Positions 15,574 through 21,785 of a stretch of 33,589 nt of DNA are shown piece after piece. Below the pieces are notes generated by a model, which saw only the letters and a list, made by a program, of their open reading frames with translations, was not told where the DNA came from and ran no database searches. This DNA is from a virus, in the IMG/VR virus record IMGVR_UViG_3300011115_000486, positions 1-33,589 of that record; one strand, 5' to 3'. Each line of letters begins with the position of its first letter. Position 1 is the first letter of the stretch. A program made the position numbers and the translations under genes.

Positions 15574-15603
15574 CCTCTAGGCCTTGCGTGCAGGGTCTAG
15601 GGG
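15574..15603 (+). other. Strong intergenic RNA hairpin
   Basis: A 13-bp stem (15574-15586 with 15591-15603, three G-U pairs) closed by a CGTG loop. Only three U residues follow, so it would be a weak terminator at best. It more likely trims transcription or protects or processes the early mRNA between the genes at 15383 and 15645. Confidence 0.6.
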
Positions 15604-15644
15604 TTTGCACTATCGCAAGCCGTAATCTTTTAGGAGCAATTGCC

Positions 15645-15950
15645 ATGACAGACACAACCTACAACGGCTGGTCAAATTACGCCACTTGGCGTGTTCAGCT
15701 AGAAATCTTTGACGGCATGGAGCATGAGCTAGACGGCTACATCGAAGACAGAGAAGAGCCTGACACCTATGGTTTCTCTCAGTCCTTACAGGAACTCGCG
15801 GAAGAAATCATCTTCTCAGGCATGGGCTATGACGAACGCCGCCCGTCTAACCTTGTCGAGGACTATGCGCGGGCATTCTTGCAGGATGTCAACTATTACG
15901 AAATCGCCAAGCACATCATCAACGACTACATTTCGGAGAATCAAGCATGA
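15645..15950 (+). CDS. Conserved NGWxNYATWRV-type phage protein
   Basis: 101 residues from ATG 15645, with AGGAG at 15632-15636. The N-terminal NGWSNYATWRVQLEIFDG motif marks a small family common in phages and plasmids of proteobacteria, with unknown function. The rest is acidic and helical (QSLQELAEEIIFSGM, YEIAKHIINDYISEN). The stop overlaps the next start by ATGA. Confidence 0.65.
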   Translation: MTDTTYNGWSNYATWRVQLEIFDGMEHELDGYIEDREEPDTYGFSQSLQELAEEIIFSGMGYDERRPSNLVEDYARAFLQDVNYYEIAKHIINDYISENQA

Positions 15951-16426
15951 ACATCGAACTTAAGAACGTCAAACACAGCGAGTTTGCAAGCCATGAGACA
16001 AACTGTTTTCAAGCCACAATCTACATTGACGGGAAGAAAGCAGGAGAGGCCAGCAACAATGGATATGGAGCCTCAACTAGCATCTTTCCCAATGCGTTGT
16101 ACCAAACCCTGCAAGCCTACGCATTGACGCTGCCCCCGATTGAGTACGATGAGGGCAAGCATGTATTCCTACAGTCTGCGGATGGCCTAATAGATGACTT
16201 AGTGACTGCTTGGCTATATGCCCGCGACCTCAAGAAAGCCATGCAGAAACGCATCCTCTTTGTGCGTGGGCAGGACATGTTGGAGACAAAAGGCATGGAC
16301 TCATCTAGTTTGCAGAAGTGGCTATCACGCCCCGACTTACAGCAGAAACTTAACGCAGACAAGGTGCTAAACCTCCTCCCATTCGGTGAGGCTGTGTCTG
16401 TTTATCGGGAGATGCAGCATGTCTGA
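15947..16426 (+). CDS. Conserved early phage protein
   Basis: 159 residues. Residues 1-45 (LKNVKHSEFASHETNCFQAT, then IDGKKAGEASNNGYG) match a conserved phage/plasmid protein of unknown function in which an N-terminal beta domain is followed by a helical part (DGLIDDLVTAWLYARDLKKAMQ). Start in ATGA overlap with the upstream gene. No catalytic motif. Confidence 0.6.
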   Translation: MNIELKNVKHSEFASHETNCFQATIYIDGKKAGEASNNGYGASTSIFPNALYQTLQAYALTLPPIEYDEGKHVFLQSADGLIDDLVTAWLYARDLKKAMQKRILFVRGQDMLETKGMDSSSLQKWLSRPDLQQKLNADKVLNLLPFGEAVSVYREMQHV

Positions 16427-16736
16427 GGGCGGCTATATCTTCCCATTCCCCCGCGCCCGTAATAGCGACCCCGCCACTAGCCATGCAGCAGCGGCAGCGG
16501 TCACTACAGCAGCGGCGCACTATGGCCTTATACACGCAGCCCTAATCCTTTTTGGGCCTAGTGGTAAAGACCGAATAGCCTCTCTCGCGGGCCTAGACCC
16601 ATCTCAGGTAGCCCGTAGGTTGCCGGAGATGCGTAGGCTTGGCCTTGTGGGGCTAACGGGCGAGACTGTGCAGTCCAACAGCGGACGCGCAGAGCGTGAA
16701 TGGCAAGCGATAACCCAACAGGAGAAAACAGCATGA
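16419..16736 (+). CDS. Winged-helix DNA-binding protein
   Basis: 105 residues. SDPATSHAAAAAV opens a pattern seen in phage winged-helix proteins. The helix-turn-helix lies at about residues 50-75 (KDRIASLAGLDPSQVARRL, PEMRRLGLVGLTGE), followed by SGRAEREWQAI as wing and last strand. Likely a MarR-like or initiator-type DNA-binding protein that could regulate the early or late switch. ATG 16419 overlaps the upstream gene by eight bases. Confidence 0.65.
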   Translation: MSEGGYIFPFPRARNSDPATSHAAAAAVTTAAAHYGLIHAALILFGPSGKDRIASLAGLDPSQVARRLPEMRRLGLVGLTGETVQSNSGRAEREWQAITQQEKTA

Positions 16737-16909
16737 CCGACCATAACCCCACCACGCGCAGATACCCACGAACGCTAGATGAGGCTTTCCCCCGCAGCCC
16801 TGAGTGGCGGGAACACGATAGCCACGGGGAAGATTGGGACTTTGTAATCACCATCTTGGGCATTGTTCTTATAGGGTTAACCCTGGTTTTGACTTGGTTG
16901 GGGCATTAG
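16733..16909 (+). CDS. Small single-pass membrane protein
   Basis: 58 residues from ATG 16733, in ATGA overlap with the winged-helix gene. The first 34 residues are polar. VITILGIVLIGLTLVLTWLG at the C-terminus is one membrane helix, so the polar part should be cytoplasmic or periplasmic. The stop abuts the next ATG (TAGATG). The function of such early membrane proteins is unknown. Superinfection or host-envelope effects are possible. Confidence 0.6.
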   Translation: MTDHNPTTRRYPRTLDEAFPRSPEWREHDSHGEDWDFVITILGIVLIGLTLVLTWLGH

Positions 16910-17521
16910 ATGAGAGTCCTTGTCGCCTGTGAATACAGCGGGACAGTCAGGGACGCATTCCTGCGGGCGGGACACTATGCGGCGAGTTGTGACTTGTTGC
17001 CTAGTGACTCCCCGTTGGGTGACCATTACCAATGCAGCGTCTTAGACATTCTCGACCACGGCTGGGACTTGATGATTGCCCATCCCCCGTGTACGCACCT
17101 AGCGGTTAGCGGAGCCAAGCACTTTGCCCGTAAGGCCGTGGAGCAAGCGGAGGCATTGGAGTTTGTCCGTGCGCTCCTAGACGCACCTATCCCGCGCATA
17201 GCCTTAGAAAACCCCGTATCGGTCATCTCCTCGCGGGTACGCAAGCCCGACCAGATAGTGCAGCCGTGGATGTTTGGGGAAGAGGCTACCAAAACCACTT
17301 GCCTATGGCTAAAAGGTTTGCCTCACCTGATGCCTACGCGCATAGTGGGCAAGGGGGAGAGGCACATTACCAAGTCCGGCAAGAGTTTGCCCAAGTGGTA
17401 CAACCTCCCGCCTAGTCCCGACAGGTGGAAAAAGAGGAGTGCGACCTTTCAAGGGATAGCGGACGCTATGGCTACCCAATGGGGTGTTGACACGCCCAAG
17501 CAAGCTGTGATAGAGTTCTGA
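16910..17521 (+). CDS. DNA cytosine methyltransferase-like protein
   Basis: 203 residues. MRVLVACEYSGTVRDAFLRAGH is the SAM-binding motif-I strand and helix, with SCDLLPS as the motif-II acid. IAHPPCTHLAVSGAK at 57-70 holds the PPC catalytic-loop motif (Pro-Cys at 60-61), and ALENPVSV (99-104) stands where C5 methyltransferases have ENV. Later KTTCLWLKGLPHLMPT matches the distal motif of this phage family. It is short and lacks an obvious target-recognition domain, so specificity may be relaxed or supplied elsewhere. Product could be 5-methylcytosine on phage DNA to evade restriction. Related nucleotide-modifying roles are not excluded. Confidence 0.65.
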   Translation: MRVLVACEYSGTVRDAFLRAGHYAASCDLLPSDSPLGDHYQCSVLDILDHGWDLMIAHPPCTHLAVSGAKHFARKAVEQAEALEFVRALLDAPIPRIALENPVSVISSRVRKPDQIVQPWMFGEEATKTTCLWLKGLPHLMPTRIVGKGERHITKSGKSLPKWYNLPPSPDRWKKRSATFQGIADAMATQWGVDTPKQAVIEF

Positions 17522-17528
17522 CCGTTGT

Positions 17529-17615
17529 CGTCGAAGTCAACAAATGAAAGCCGTTTACACATGCCTCGCCCCGTTAAGGGGAACTTCGACGGGGCAGTTG
17601 TAAGCGGCTTTTTTT
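17529..17615 (+). terminator. Branched terminator with a competing upstream pairing
   Basis: AAGCCG(T/C)TTAC at 17548-17558 pairs with 17600-17610 (one wobble) and is followed by seven T (17609-17615). Inside it a perfect 7-bp hairpin GCCCCGT/ACGGGGC forms (about 17568-17574 and 17589-17595). CGTCGAAGT at 17529-17537 is perfectly complementary to 17583-17591, which overlaps the inner stem. The element ends the methyltransferase-like gene's transcript and could be an attenuator. A 19-codon ORF (17545-17604) reads through the stem without a ribosome site. Confidence 0.6.
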
Positions 17616-17932
17616 ATGCTCACGACATCCGTACTCCGCACGATAGTAAGAGCCAGGGACGTGGCTGCGCGGAAGGAAAGCGGACTGAGCTTGACCCAAG
17701 GGGAACGGCTCCGCGAGGGTTCTGCCCCAAGCGATAAACACGGAACTAGGCTTGACATAGGTAACAGAACGGGACTGCAACCCGCCGTGATAAATAAAGC
17801 AGCAGAACAGCATAAGGGTCAAACCCCATGCTGGACACCCCACAGGGGTGAATTAGACCTAGAGGATAGGGGCTTACCTATCATCATCGTCTAATGTAGC
17901 CCTTGTATTGTCTGAACACTTAGGGGCATCGT
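17616..17932 (+). other. Non-coding or undefined stretch between early sub-operons
   Basis: About 317 bases with no convincing gene. The frame 17616-17894 is open but starts right after the terminator U-run without a ribosome site, has no recognisable domain and has an unstructured composition. Imperfect stems are visible, for example GGGGAAC near 17699 with GTTCTGCCCC near 17720, flanked by CTTG/CAAG. TTGACA occurs at 17752 without a fitting -10. It may be a structured RNA or decayed sequence. Confidence 0.4.
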
Positions 17933-18100
17933 ATGCAACATCAAGGATACAAAGAGTGGGCTTACCGCCTACAGGACAAAGAAGCAGCAGGGATACCGCT
18001 ATCCAAACTCCAGCAACAGTACTGGAGGGAAGCACTTAACAAAAGAAAGGAAGACCCAGCAGTAAGAAGGCCCCGCACGCCTAATCAGATAGTGCTATAA
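17933..18100 (+). CDS. Small basic early protein
   Basis: 55 codons from ATG 17933 with AGGGG eight bases upstream. MQHQGYKEWAYRLQDKEAA... is helical and basic (SKLQQQYWREALNKRKEDP). No domain recognised. The stop TAA forms part of a TATAAT box (18096-18101) for the next genes, so gene end and promoter overlap. Confidence 0.5.
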   Translation: MQHQGYKEWAYRLQDKEAAGIPLSKLQQQYWREALNKRKEDPAVRRPRTPNQIVL

Positions 18101-18128
18101 TTCTCTCGCGGGATGTTCCCCGCTAACC
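18096..18128 (+). promoter_or_regulatory. TATAAT box followed by leader hairpin and AACC
   Basis: TATAAT (18096-18101) is followed after six bases by GCGGG-ATGTTC-CCCGC (18108-18123), one base, then AACC (18125-18128). The early promoter at 14977 shows the same layout. No -35 consensus is visible at proper distance. It would drive the recombination genes separately from the first early block. Confidence 0.5.
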
Positions 18129-18146
18129 TTAATGAAAGTTTTCACC

Positions 18147-18362
18147 ATGAAATTCTGCATCAACTGCAAGCATTTTTCCCCAGCGAAAGATGATTCAGAA
18201 CACCAATACGCGCGGTGTTCTTACTTACATTCTGTATCCCTAGTCACTGGCACTCATGTGCGGTCAGGCATGTCTTTTTGCTCCGTTCTCCGCATGGATG
18301 GCCCAGGCAAGTGCGGGGAAATAGCTAACCACTACGAAGAAAAGGCGGTGTCCCATGTCTGA
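18147..18362 (+). CDS. Cys-rich zinc-binding-like small protein
   Basis: 71 residues from ATG 18147 (MKFCINCKHFSPAKD). ATG 18132 is an alternative without a better ribosome site. Six Cys occur: CINC near the start, then ARCSY, FCSVLR and GKCGE, the pattern of a small zinc ribbon seen in many phage hypothetical proteins (MKFCxxCKHF). Likely structural zinc. Partner unknown. It overlaps the next start by eight bases. Confidence 0.55.
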   Translation: MKFCINCKHFSPAKDDSEHQYARCSYLHSVSLVTGTHVRSGMSFCSVLRMDGPGKCGEIANHYEEKAVSHV

Positions 18363-18525
18363 TTTCTTAAAAGCAGGCGGCTATGCCCGCGACATGACCC
18401 TGCGTGACCACTACGCTGGTCTGGCAATGCAGGTGCTTAAAGACAGCGTTTGGAATTTTGAATTGCTTAGCAAACAAGCCTATGAAATGGCAGACGCAAT
18501 GCTGAAAGCGAGGGCAGACAAATGA
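18355..18525 (+). CDS. Small conserved helical phage protein
   Basis: 56 codons from ATG 18355. The pattern DMTLRDHYAGLAMQVLK and YEMADAMLKARADK matches a short phage protein found beside recombination or replication genes, with 'LRDxxAxxAL' and 'A(D)AML(K)AR' blocks. Function unknown. Overlaps both neighbours (eight bases upstream, ATGA with the exonuclease gene), so it is clearly within the recombination operon. Shorter than usual gene-calling limits. Confidence 0.65.
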   Translation: MSDFLKAGGYARDMTLRDHYAGLAMQVLKDSVWNFELLSKQAYEMADAMLKARADK

Positions 18526-19421
18526 CCGATTTCTCACCCGAAACCCGTAACTCTGCCTGGTGGTCAGGCGATAGCCGCCTAGCCGCGCAGGGACGCGCTA
18601 ACGAAGCCATCCTTATCAAGCAGGGCAAGATGGAGCGCCCCGACCTGTCCGGCATAGAGGCCGTGCAGATGGGGCACGTTATGGAACCCGTTATAGGGCA
18701 ACTGGCACAGAAGGCTCTAGGCGTGGAGCTACAGAAGATAGAGGACGCCTACACGCATAAGAAGGAGCCTTGGCTCAAATCTCACTTTGACTTTGTTGGA
18801 AGGGGTAATGATGGTCAAGCATTTCTTGTGGAAGCTAAGAACTACAACGCGGGCACGCGCAACAAGTTTGACGCTGATTCTGGACTTATGCCTTTTGCTG
18901 ACCTTTCTCAGCTTGTCCATGAGGCTACCGTTTTCGGGGTGGACAAGATTTACCTGGCAGTCCTTTTCGGTGGTCAGGAGTTTGTACTCATTCCTAAGAC
19001 CATCACGGAGGACATGAAAGAGAACCATGTAAAGGACATGGCAGTACTGTGGGCGCATGTACAGGCAGGGACGGCTCTTGAGCCGGAGACTACCGACCAA
19101 GCTAGGGCACTCTACCCAGCAAGCCAAGAGGGGCTGAGAACGGCCTCACAGAACGTGGAGCAGGCTGCGGCTGTACTGAGCAAAATCAAGGCTCAAATAA
19201 AGGGTCTAGAGGCGCAGGAAGACCAACTGGCGACCATGTTGCAGGGCTATCTCGCAGACAGCGACACGCTGGTCACAGTAGACGGGCGGGTGCTTGCCAC
19301 TTGGAAGTCTGCCAAACCCAGTATGAAGTTCGACAGCAAGCTGTTCGCTACTGCTATGCCGGACATCTACCGCCAGTTCACAGTTTCATCCCCAGGCTCA
19401 CGCCGTTTTCTTTTGAAGTGA
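18522..19421 (+). CDS. YqaJ / lambda-exonuclease-like recombination nuclease
   Basis: 299 residues. Catalytic pattern of the PD-(D/E)XK exonuclease family is visible: GHVMEPVIGQ (Glu55), SHFDFVG (Asp90) and LVEAKNYN (Glu104-x-Lys106). SRLAAQGRANEAI near the N-terminus is where YqaJ proteins bind DNA. The C-terminal 100 residues form a coiled-coil-like extension (AAAVLSKIKAQIKGLEAQEDQLATML), as often in phage members. It should resect double-strand ends 5' to 3', handing 3' single strands to the RecT-like protein encoded two genes later. Confidence 0.75.
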   Translation: MTDFSPETRNSAWWSGDSRLAAQGRANEAILIKQGKMERPDLSGIEAVQMGHVMEPVIGQLAQKALGVELQKIEDAYTHKKEPWLKSHFDFVGRGNDGQAFLVEAKNYNAGTRNKFDADSGLMPFADLSQLVHEATVFGVDKIYLAVLFGGQEFVLIPKTITEDMKENHVKDMAVLWAHVQAGTALEPETTDQARALYPASQEGLRTASQNVEQAAAVLSKIKAQIKGLEAQEDQLATMLQGYLADSDTLVTVDGRVLATWKSAKPSMKFDSKLFATAMPDIYRQFTVSSPGSRRFLLK

Positions 19422-19429
19422 GGTTCACC

Positions 19430-19636
19430 ATGTTTTTTTTCCAAGATGAGAAAGATGAATTGAAGCAAACCCTAGTGGGGATTCTGCGTGACATGGAGCG
19501 GATGCGGTCATCCATGCAGCACCAAGTGGATGTCCTGACCCAACGCCTAGACACTCTCACCCACCCGCACGGGGCTAAGAAGGATGGCTCACCCCGCGCT
19601 AAACCAGGCCGTAAACCAAAAGGAGAAACAGCATGA
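19430..19636 (+). CDS. Small coiled-coil protein in recombination operon
   Basis: 68 residues from ATG 19430, nine bases after the exonuclease stop with GAGG upstream. Residues 5-45 form an amphipathic coiled coil (DEKDELKQTLVGILRDMERM...VDVLTQRLDTL), and the tail is basic (GAKKDGSPRAKPGRKPKGE), suited to DNA contact. It ends in an ATGA overlap with the RecT-like gene. A cofactor for the nuclease or annealing protein is a plausible guess. Confidence 0.55.
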   Translation: MFFFQDEKDELKQTLVGILRDMERMRSSMQHQVDVLTQRLDTLTHPHGAKKDGSPRAKPGRKPKGETA

Positions 19637-20397
19637 GTACCGCATTAGTGCCAGTGGCAGATATAGAGAAGATGGCGGTTGCCATAGCCAAGTCAAAGAT
19701 GTTTGGCATGAAGACAGCAGATGAGGCTTTTGCTCTCATGCTGATAGCACAGGCAGAGGGTATGCACCCAGCTATCGCTGCCCGTGACTACCATGTCATA
19801 CAGGGCCGTCCTACTCTGAAAGCAGACGCCATGCTTGCCCGTTTCCAGAATGCTGGCGGCAAGGTGCAGTGGGATGTCTACACAGACGCAGAGGTCACAG
19901 GGACGTTCTCGCACCCCTCTGGCGGCTCTCTGAAACTCACCTGGACGTTTGCCCAAGCAAAGAGCATTGGCCTTACGGGGAAGGACAACTGGAAGAACTA
20001 TCCCCGCGCCATGCTGCGTGCCCGCTGTATCTCAGAAGGCATCCGCACTGTGTACCCAGGCTGTGTGGTGGGAACCTACACCGCAGAAGAGCTAGAGGAA
20101 ATCCCGAAAGCTAAAGACATGGGCATGGCAGAGGTTGTCGAGGAAATCACTGCGGCTGTGGAGGAGGTGAAGGCTGCGCAGGATGGGGCTTTCAAGCTCT
20201 ACGTGCCCAACAGTGATGAACCCTACGCTGCGTTCCACACAGAGCAGGAATGGCTGGATGCCTACGAAGCTATGGCAGAGCGCATAAATGTCAGCGTCAA
20301 GATGGATGCCTTGCAGAAGGCTGCGAAGCTGGATGGCCTGAAAGCCTGCAATTTGGACATGTTGGATTACGTAACACCCTTGGAGAGAGCACTATGA
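19633..20397 (+). CDS. RecT/Bet-like single-strand annealing protein
   Basis: 254 residues. Residues 30-150 follow the RecT-type layout: ALMLIAQAEGMHPAIAARDY, then VIQGRPTLKADAMLARFQNAGGKVQW, a beta hairpin (TGTFSHPSGGSLKLTW) and KDNWKNYPRAMLRARCISEGIRTVYPG. That last segment corresponds to the conserved P-x-x-M-L...A block of Bet/RecT proteins. The C-terminal 90 residues are helical and acidic. It would anneal complementary single strands after end resection. AGGAGA precedes ATG 19633. Remote-family assignment, so moderate confidence. Confidence 0.65.
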   Translation: MSTALVPVADIEKMAVAIAKSKMFGMKTADEAFALMLIAQAEGMHPAIAARDYHVIQGRPTLKADAMLARFQNAGGKVQWDVYTDAEVTGTFSHPSGGSLKLTWTFAQAKSIGLTGKDNWKNYPRAMLRARCISEGIRTVYPGCVVGTYTAEELEEIPKAKDMGMAEVVEEITAAVEEVKAAQDGAFKLYVPNSDEPYAAFHTEQEWLDAYEAMAERINVSVKMDALQKAAKLDGLKACNLDMLDYVTPLERAL

Positions 20398-20711
20398 GTA
20401 GCAGTAACCCCCACCGCGAGATGCCAGGCTCTGGCGTAGCCTACTGGGAGACAGAGAAGAAGTCCGACAAAGGGCCGGACTACAAGGGCTTCCTAGTCCT
20501 AGAGATGGACTACAAGGCTGGCGAGAAGCTGAAGGTTGCTATGTGGCTGAAAGACACTGCACGGGGCGACACCCTGCTGTCTATTAAAGAGGACAACTGG
20601 CTCAAGCGTAAGAAGCTGGAGCAGGAAGCACCTGTAGAGGTCACCCCTGCCTACCGCCGTGCCCCGCCCCGCAGGGGGCAGGACGATTATGACGGGGATA
20701 TCCCTTTTTAG
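20394..20711 (+). CDS. Unknown protein with SSB-type acidic C-terminal tip
   Basis: 105 residues from ATG 20394 in ATGA overlap with the RecT-like gene. The body (GPDYKGFLVLEMDYKAGEKL, KVAMWLKDTARGDTLLSIKE) is beta-rich, and a Pro/Arg-rich linker (TPAYRRAPPRRG) leads to DYDGDIPF. Bacterial SSB ends in the same D-x-D-D-I-P-F type tip, which docks partner proteins. The body does not show a clear OB-fold signature, so this is either a diverged SSB or a protein mimicking the tip. Placement in the recombination operon fits. Confidence 0.6.
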   Translation: MSSSNPHREMPGSGVAYWETEKKSDKGPDYKGFLVLEMDYKAGEKLKVAMWLKDTARGDTLLSIKEDNWLKRKKLEQEAPVEVTPAYRRAPPRRGQDDYDGDIPF

Positions 20712-20789
20712 TTAGAACGGGGGAAAGCGGATGCTGATACAGGGGACTGCGGAACGGCGGTCAGTCAGTGCAGCGAGTACCCCACCTAT

Positions 20790-21107
20790 ATGTCAAAAAT
20801 ATCACCCACACAGCGTAGCTTGGCTCACTTGCGTGAATCAGGATACCACGTTGAAATTGTAGAAAAGTGGAACAGCTTCACCAAGCAGCGGAAAGACTTG
20901 TGGGGCTGGGCGGACTTGCTTGCTATTCGCAAAGGAGAAGTCTTGGCAGTGCAAGTGACCGCCTCTGCTGTCAGCGACCGCATAAAAAAGATTATGGACT
21001 CTGAGACTCTTTCTCTTGTGCGGGATGCTGGAATAAGGATTGAAGTGCATGGACACCGGAAAAACTCGAAAGGGAAATATGTTATGCGTGTTGTTGATTT
21101 ATCTTAG
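20790..21107 (+). CDS. PD-(D/E)XK-like small nuclease
   Basis: 105 residues. After an N-terminal helix and strand (LAHLRESGYHVEIVEKW) comes RKDLWGWADLLAIRKGEVLAVQVT, with Asp36 and Asp42 before the strand and a VQVT in place of E-x-K. This is the arrangement of small Hjc/VRR-like endonucleases common in phages. The second acidic residue is replaced by Gln, as in several members. Likely acts on branched DNA or at ends. ATG 20790 has only a weak ribosome site. Confidence 0.6.
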   Translation: MSKISPTQRSLAHLRESGYHVEIVEKWNSFTKQRKDLWGWADLLAIRKGEVLAVQVTASAVSDRIKKIMDSETLSLVRDAGIRIEVHGHRKNSKGKYVMRVVDLS

Positions 21108-21116
21108 GAGAACACA

Positions 21117-21569
21117 ATGAAATATGCTGATGTCTATAACGAACCAAACTATGAAGTTTCTGAGCTTGGCATTGTGCGTAGAAAACCGCACGTTGTTCCT
21201 GACAAGCGGTATGGCGAAAGAAATTTACCGGAACGGTTCTTGAAGCTCATCAAAGACAAAGACGGCTATTACCTAGTCAGGCTATCCCATCGCTTGGCTT
21301 TTGTGCATGTGCTTGTTCTTGAGGCCTTTGTTGGCCCTAGGCCAGAAGGAATGCAATGTTGTCACAACAACGGAATAGCTGATGACAACAAGCTAAAAAA
21401 TTTACGTTGGGACACACCAAGAAATAATGTTCGAGACAGAAAACTTCATGGAACTTATCAATATGACCAAAGAAACCCAAACTACAAACACGGCAACAGT
21501 TTCTACTGCAAAAAAAACAGAGAGTCAGCACTTGGAGGAAGTCGAGCGTCACAAAGAAGTGGGTCTTGA
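21117..21569 (+). CDS. HNH homing endonuclease (NUMOD4-HNH type)
   Basis: 150 residues. EPNYEVSELGIVRRKP (9-24) is a NUMOD4-type DNA-recognition motif. HVLVLEAFVGPRPEGMQCCHNNGIADDNKLKNLRWDTP (64-101) is an HNH_3 core with His83 and Asn residues and the NLRW ending. It has a good AGGAG site before ATG 21117. The last about 25 residues lack similarity to the family and read through the start region of the following gene in another frame. It behaves as a free-standing selfish endonuclease inserted between host-phage genes. Confidence 0.8.
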   Translation: MKYADVYNEPNYEVSELGIVRRKPHVVPDKRYGERNLPERFLKLIKDKDGYYLVRLSHRLAFVHVLVLEAFVGPRPEGMQCCHNNGIADDNKLKNLRWDTPRNNVRDRKLHGTYQYDQRNPNYKHGNSFYCKKNRESALGGSRASQRSGS

Positions 21570-21660
21570 GGATATTAGACGTCTCCTGAGAGAAGCCTAC
21601 CAGCAGGGCTTTGAAGACGGCATGGCCTGGATGCAGAGGCCAGAGAGCGAGTTGCAATGA
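21463..21660 (+). CDS. Small acidic helical protein overlapped by HNH gene
   Basis: 65 residues if started at ATG 21463 (MTKETQTTNTATVSTAKKTE...). ATGs at 21427 and 21448 are in frame, none with a strong ribosome site. HLEEVERHKEVGLEDIRRLLREAYQQGFEDGMAWMQ is a charged helix. The first 107 bases of the ORF lie inside the HNH gene, so the native start may have been disturbed by the insertion. It ends in an ATGA overlap with the next gene. Confidence 0.5.
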   Translation: MTKETQTTNTATVSTAKKTESQHLEEVERHKEVGLEDIRRLLREAYQQGFEDGMAWMQRPESELQ

Positions 21661-21785
21661 ACCAAGACGATGACACTGACGCTGGAGGTGATTTCTTCAT
21701 CGACATGGTGAAGGTACTCATTGCCCTGTTTCTATTTATTTTGTTTGTCACCTTACTGGGTGGCATTGTTTGGAGCCTGATATGA
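21657..21785 (+). CDS. 42-residue single-pass membrane protein
   Basis: ATG 21657 and stop TGA 21783-21785 both overlap neighbours by ATGA. Sixteen polar, acidic residues (MNQDDDTDAGGDFFID) precede one membrane helix (VLIALFLFILFVTLLGGIVW) and the protein ends at once (SLI). Double coupling supports reality despite its length. It could be a small host-envelope or regulatory peptide. No family recognised. Confidence 0.6.
   Translation: MNQDDDTDAGGDFFIDMVKVLIALFLFILFVTLLGGIVWSLI

Noticed and set aside
17525-17737. 70-codon ORF across the terminator
   Set aside because: It reads through the terminator stem and U-run and has no ribosome site.
17616-17894. 92-codon ORF after the terminator
   Set aside because: Starts within the U-run side of a terminator, no ribosome site, no domain, composition unlike neighbours.
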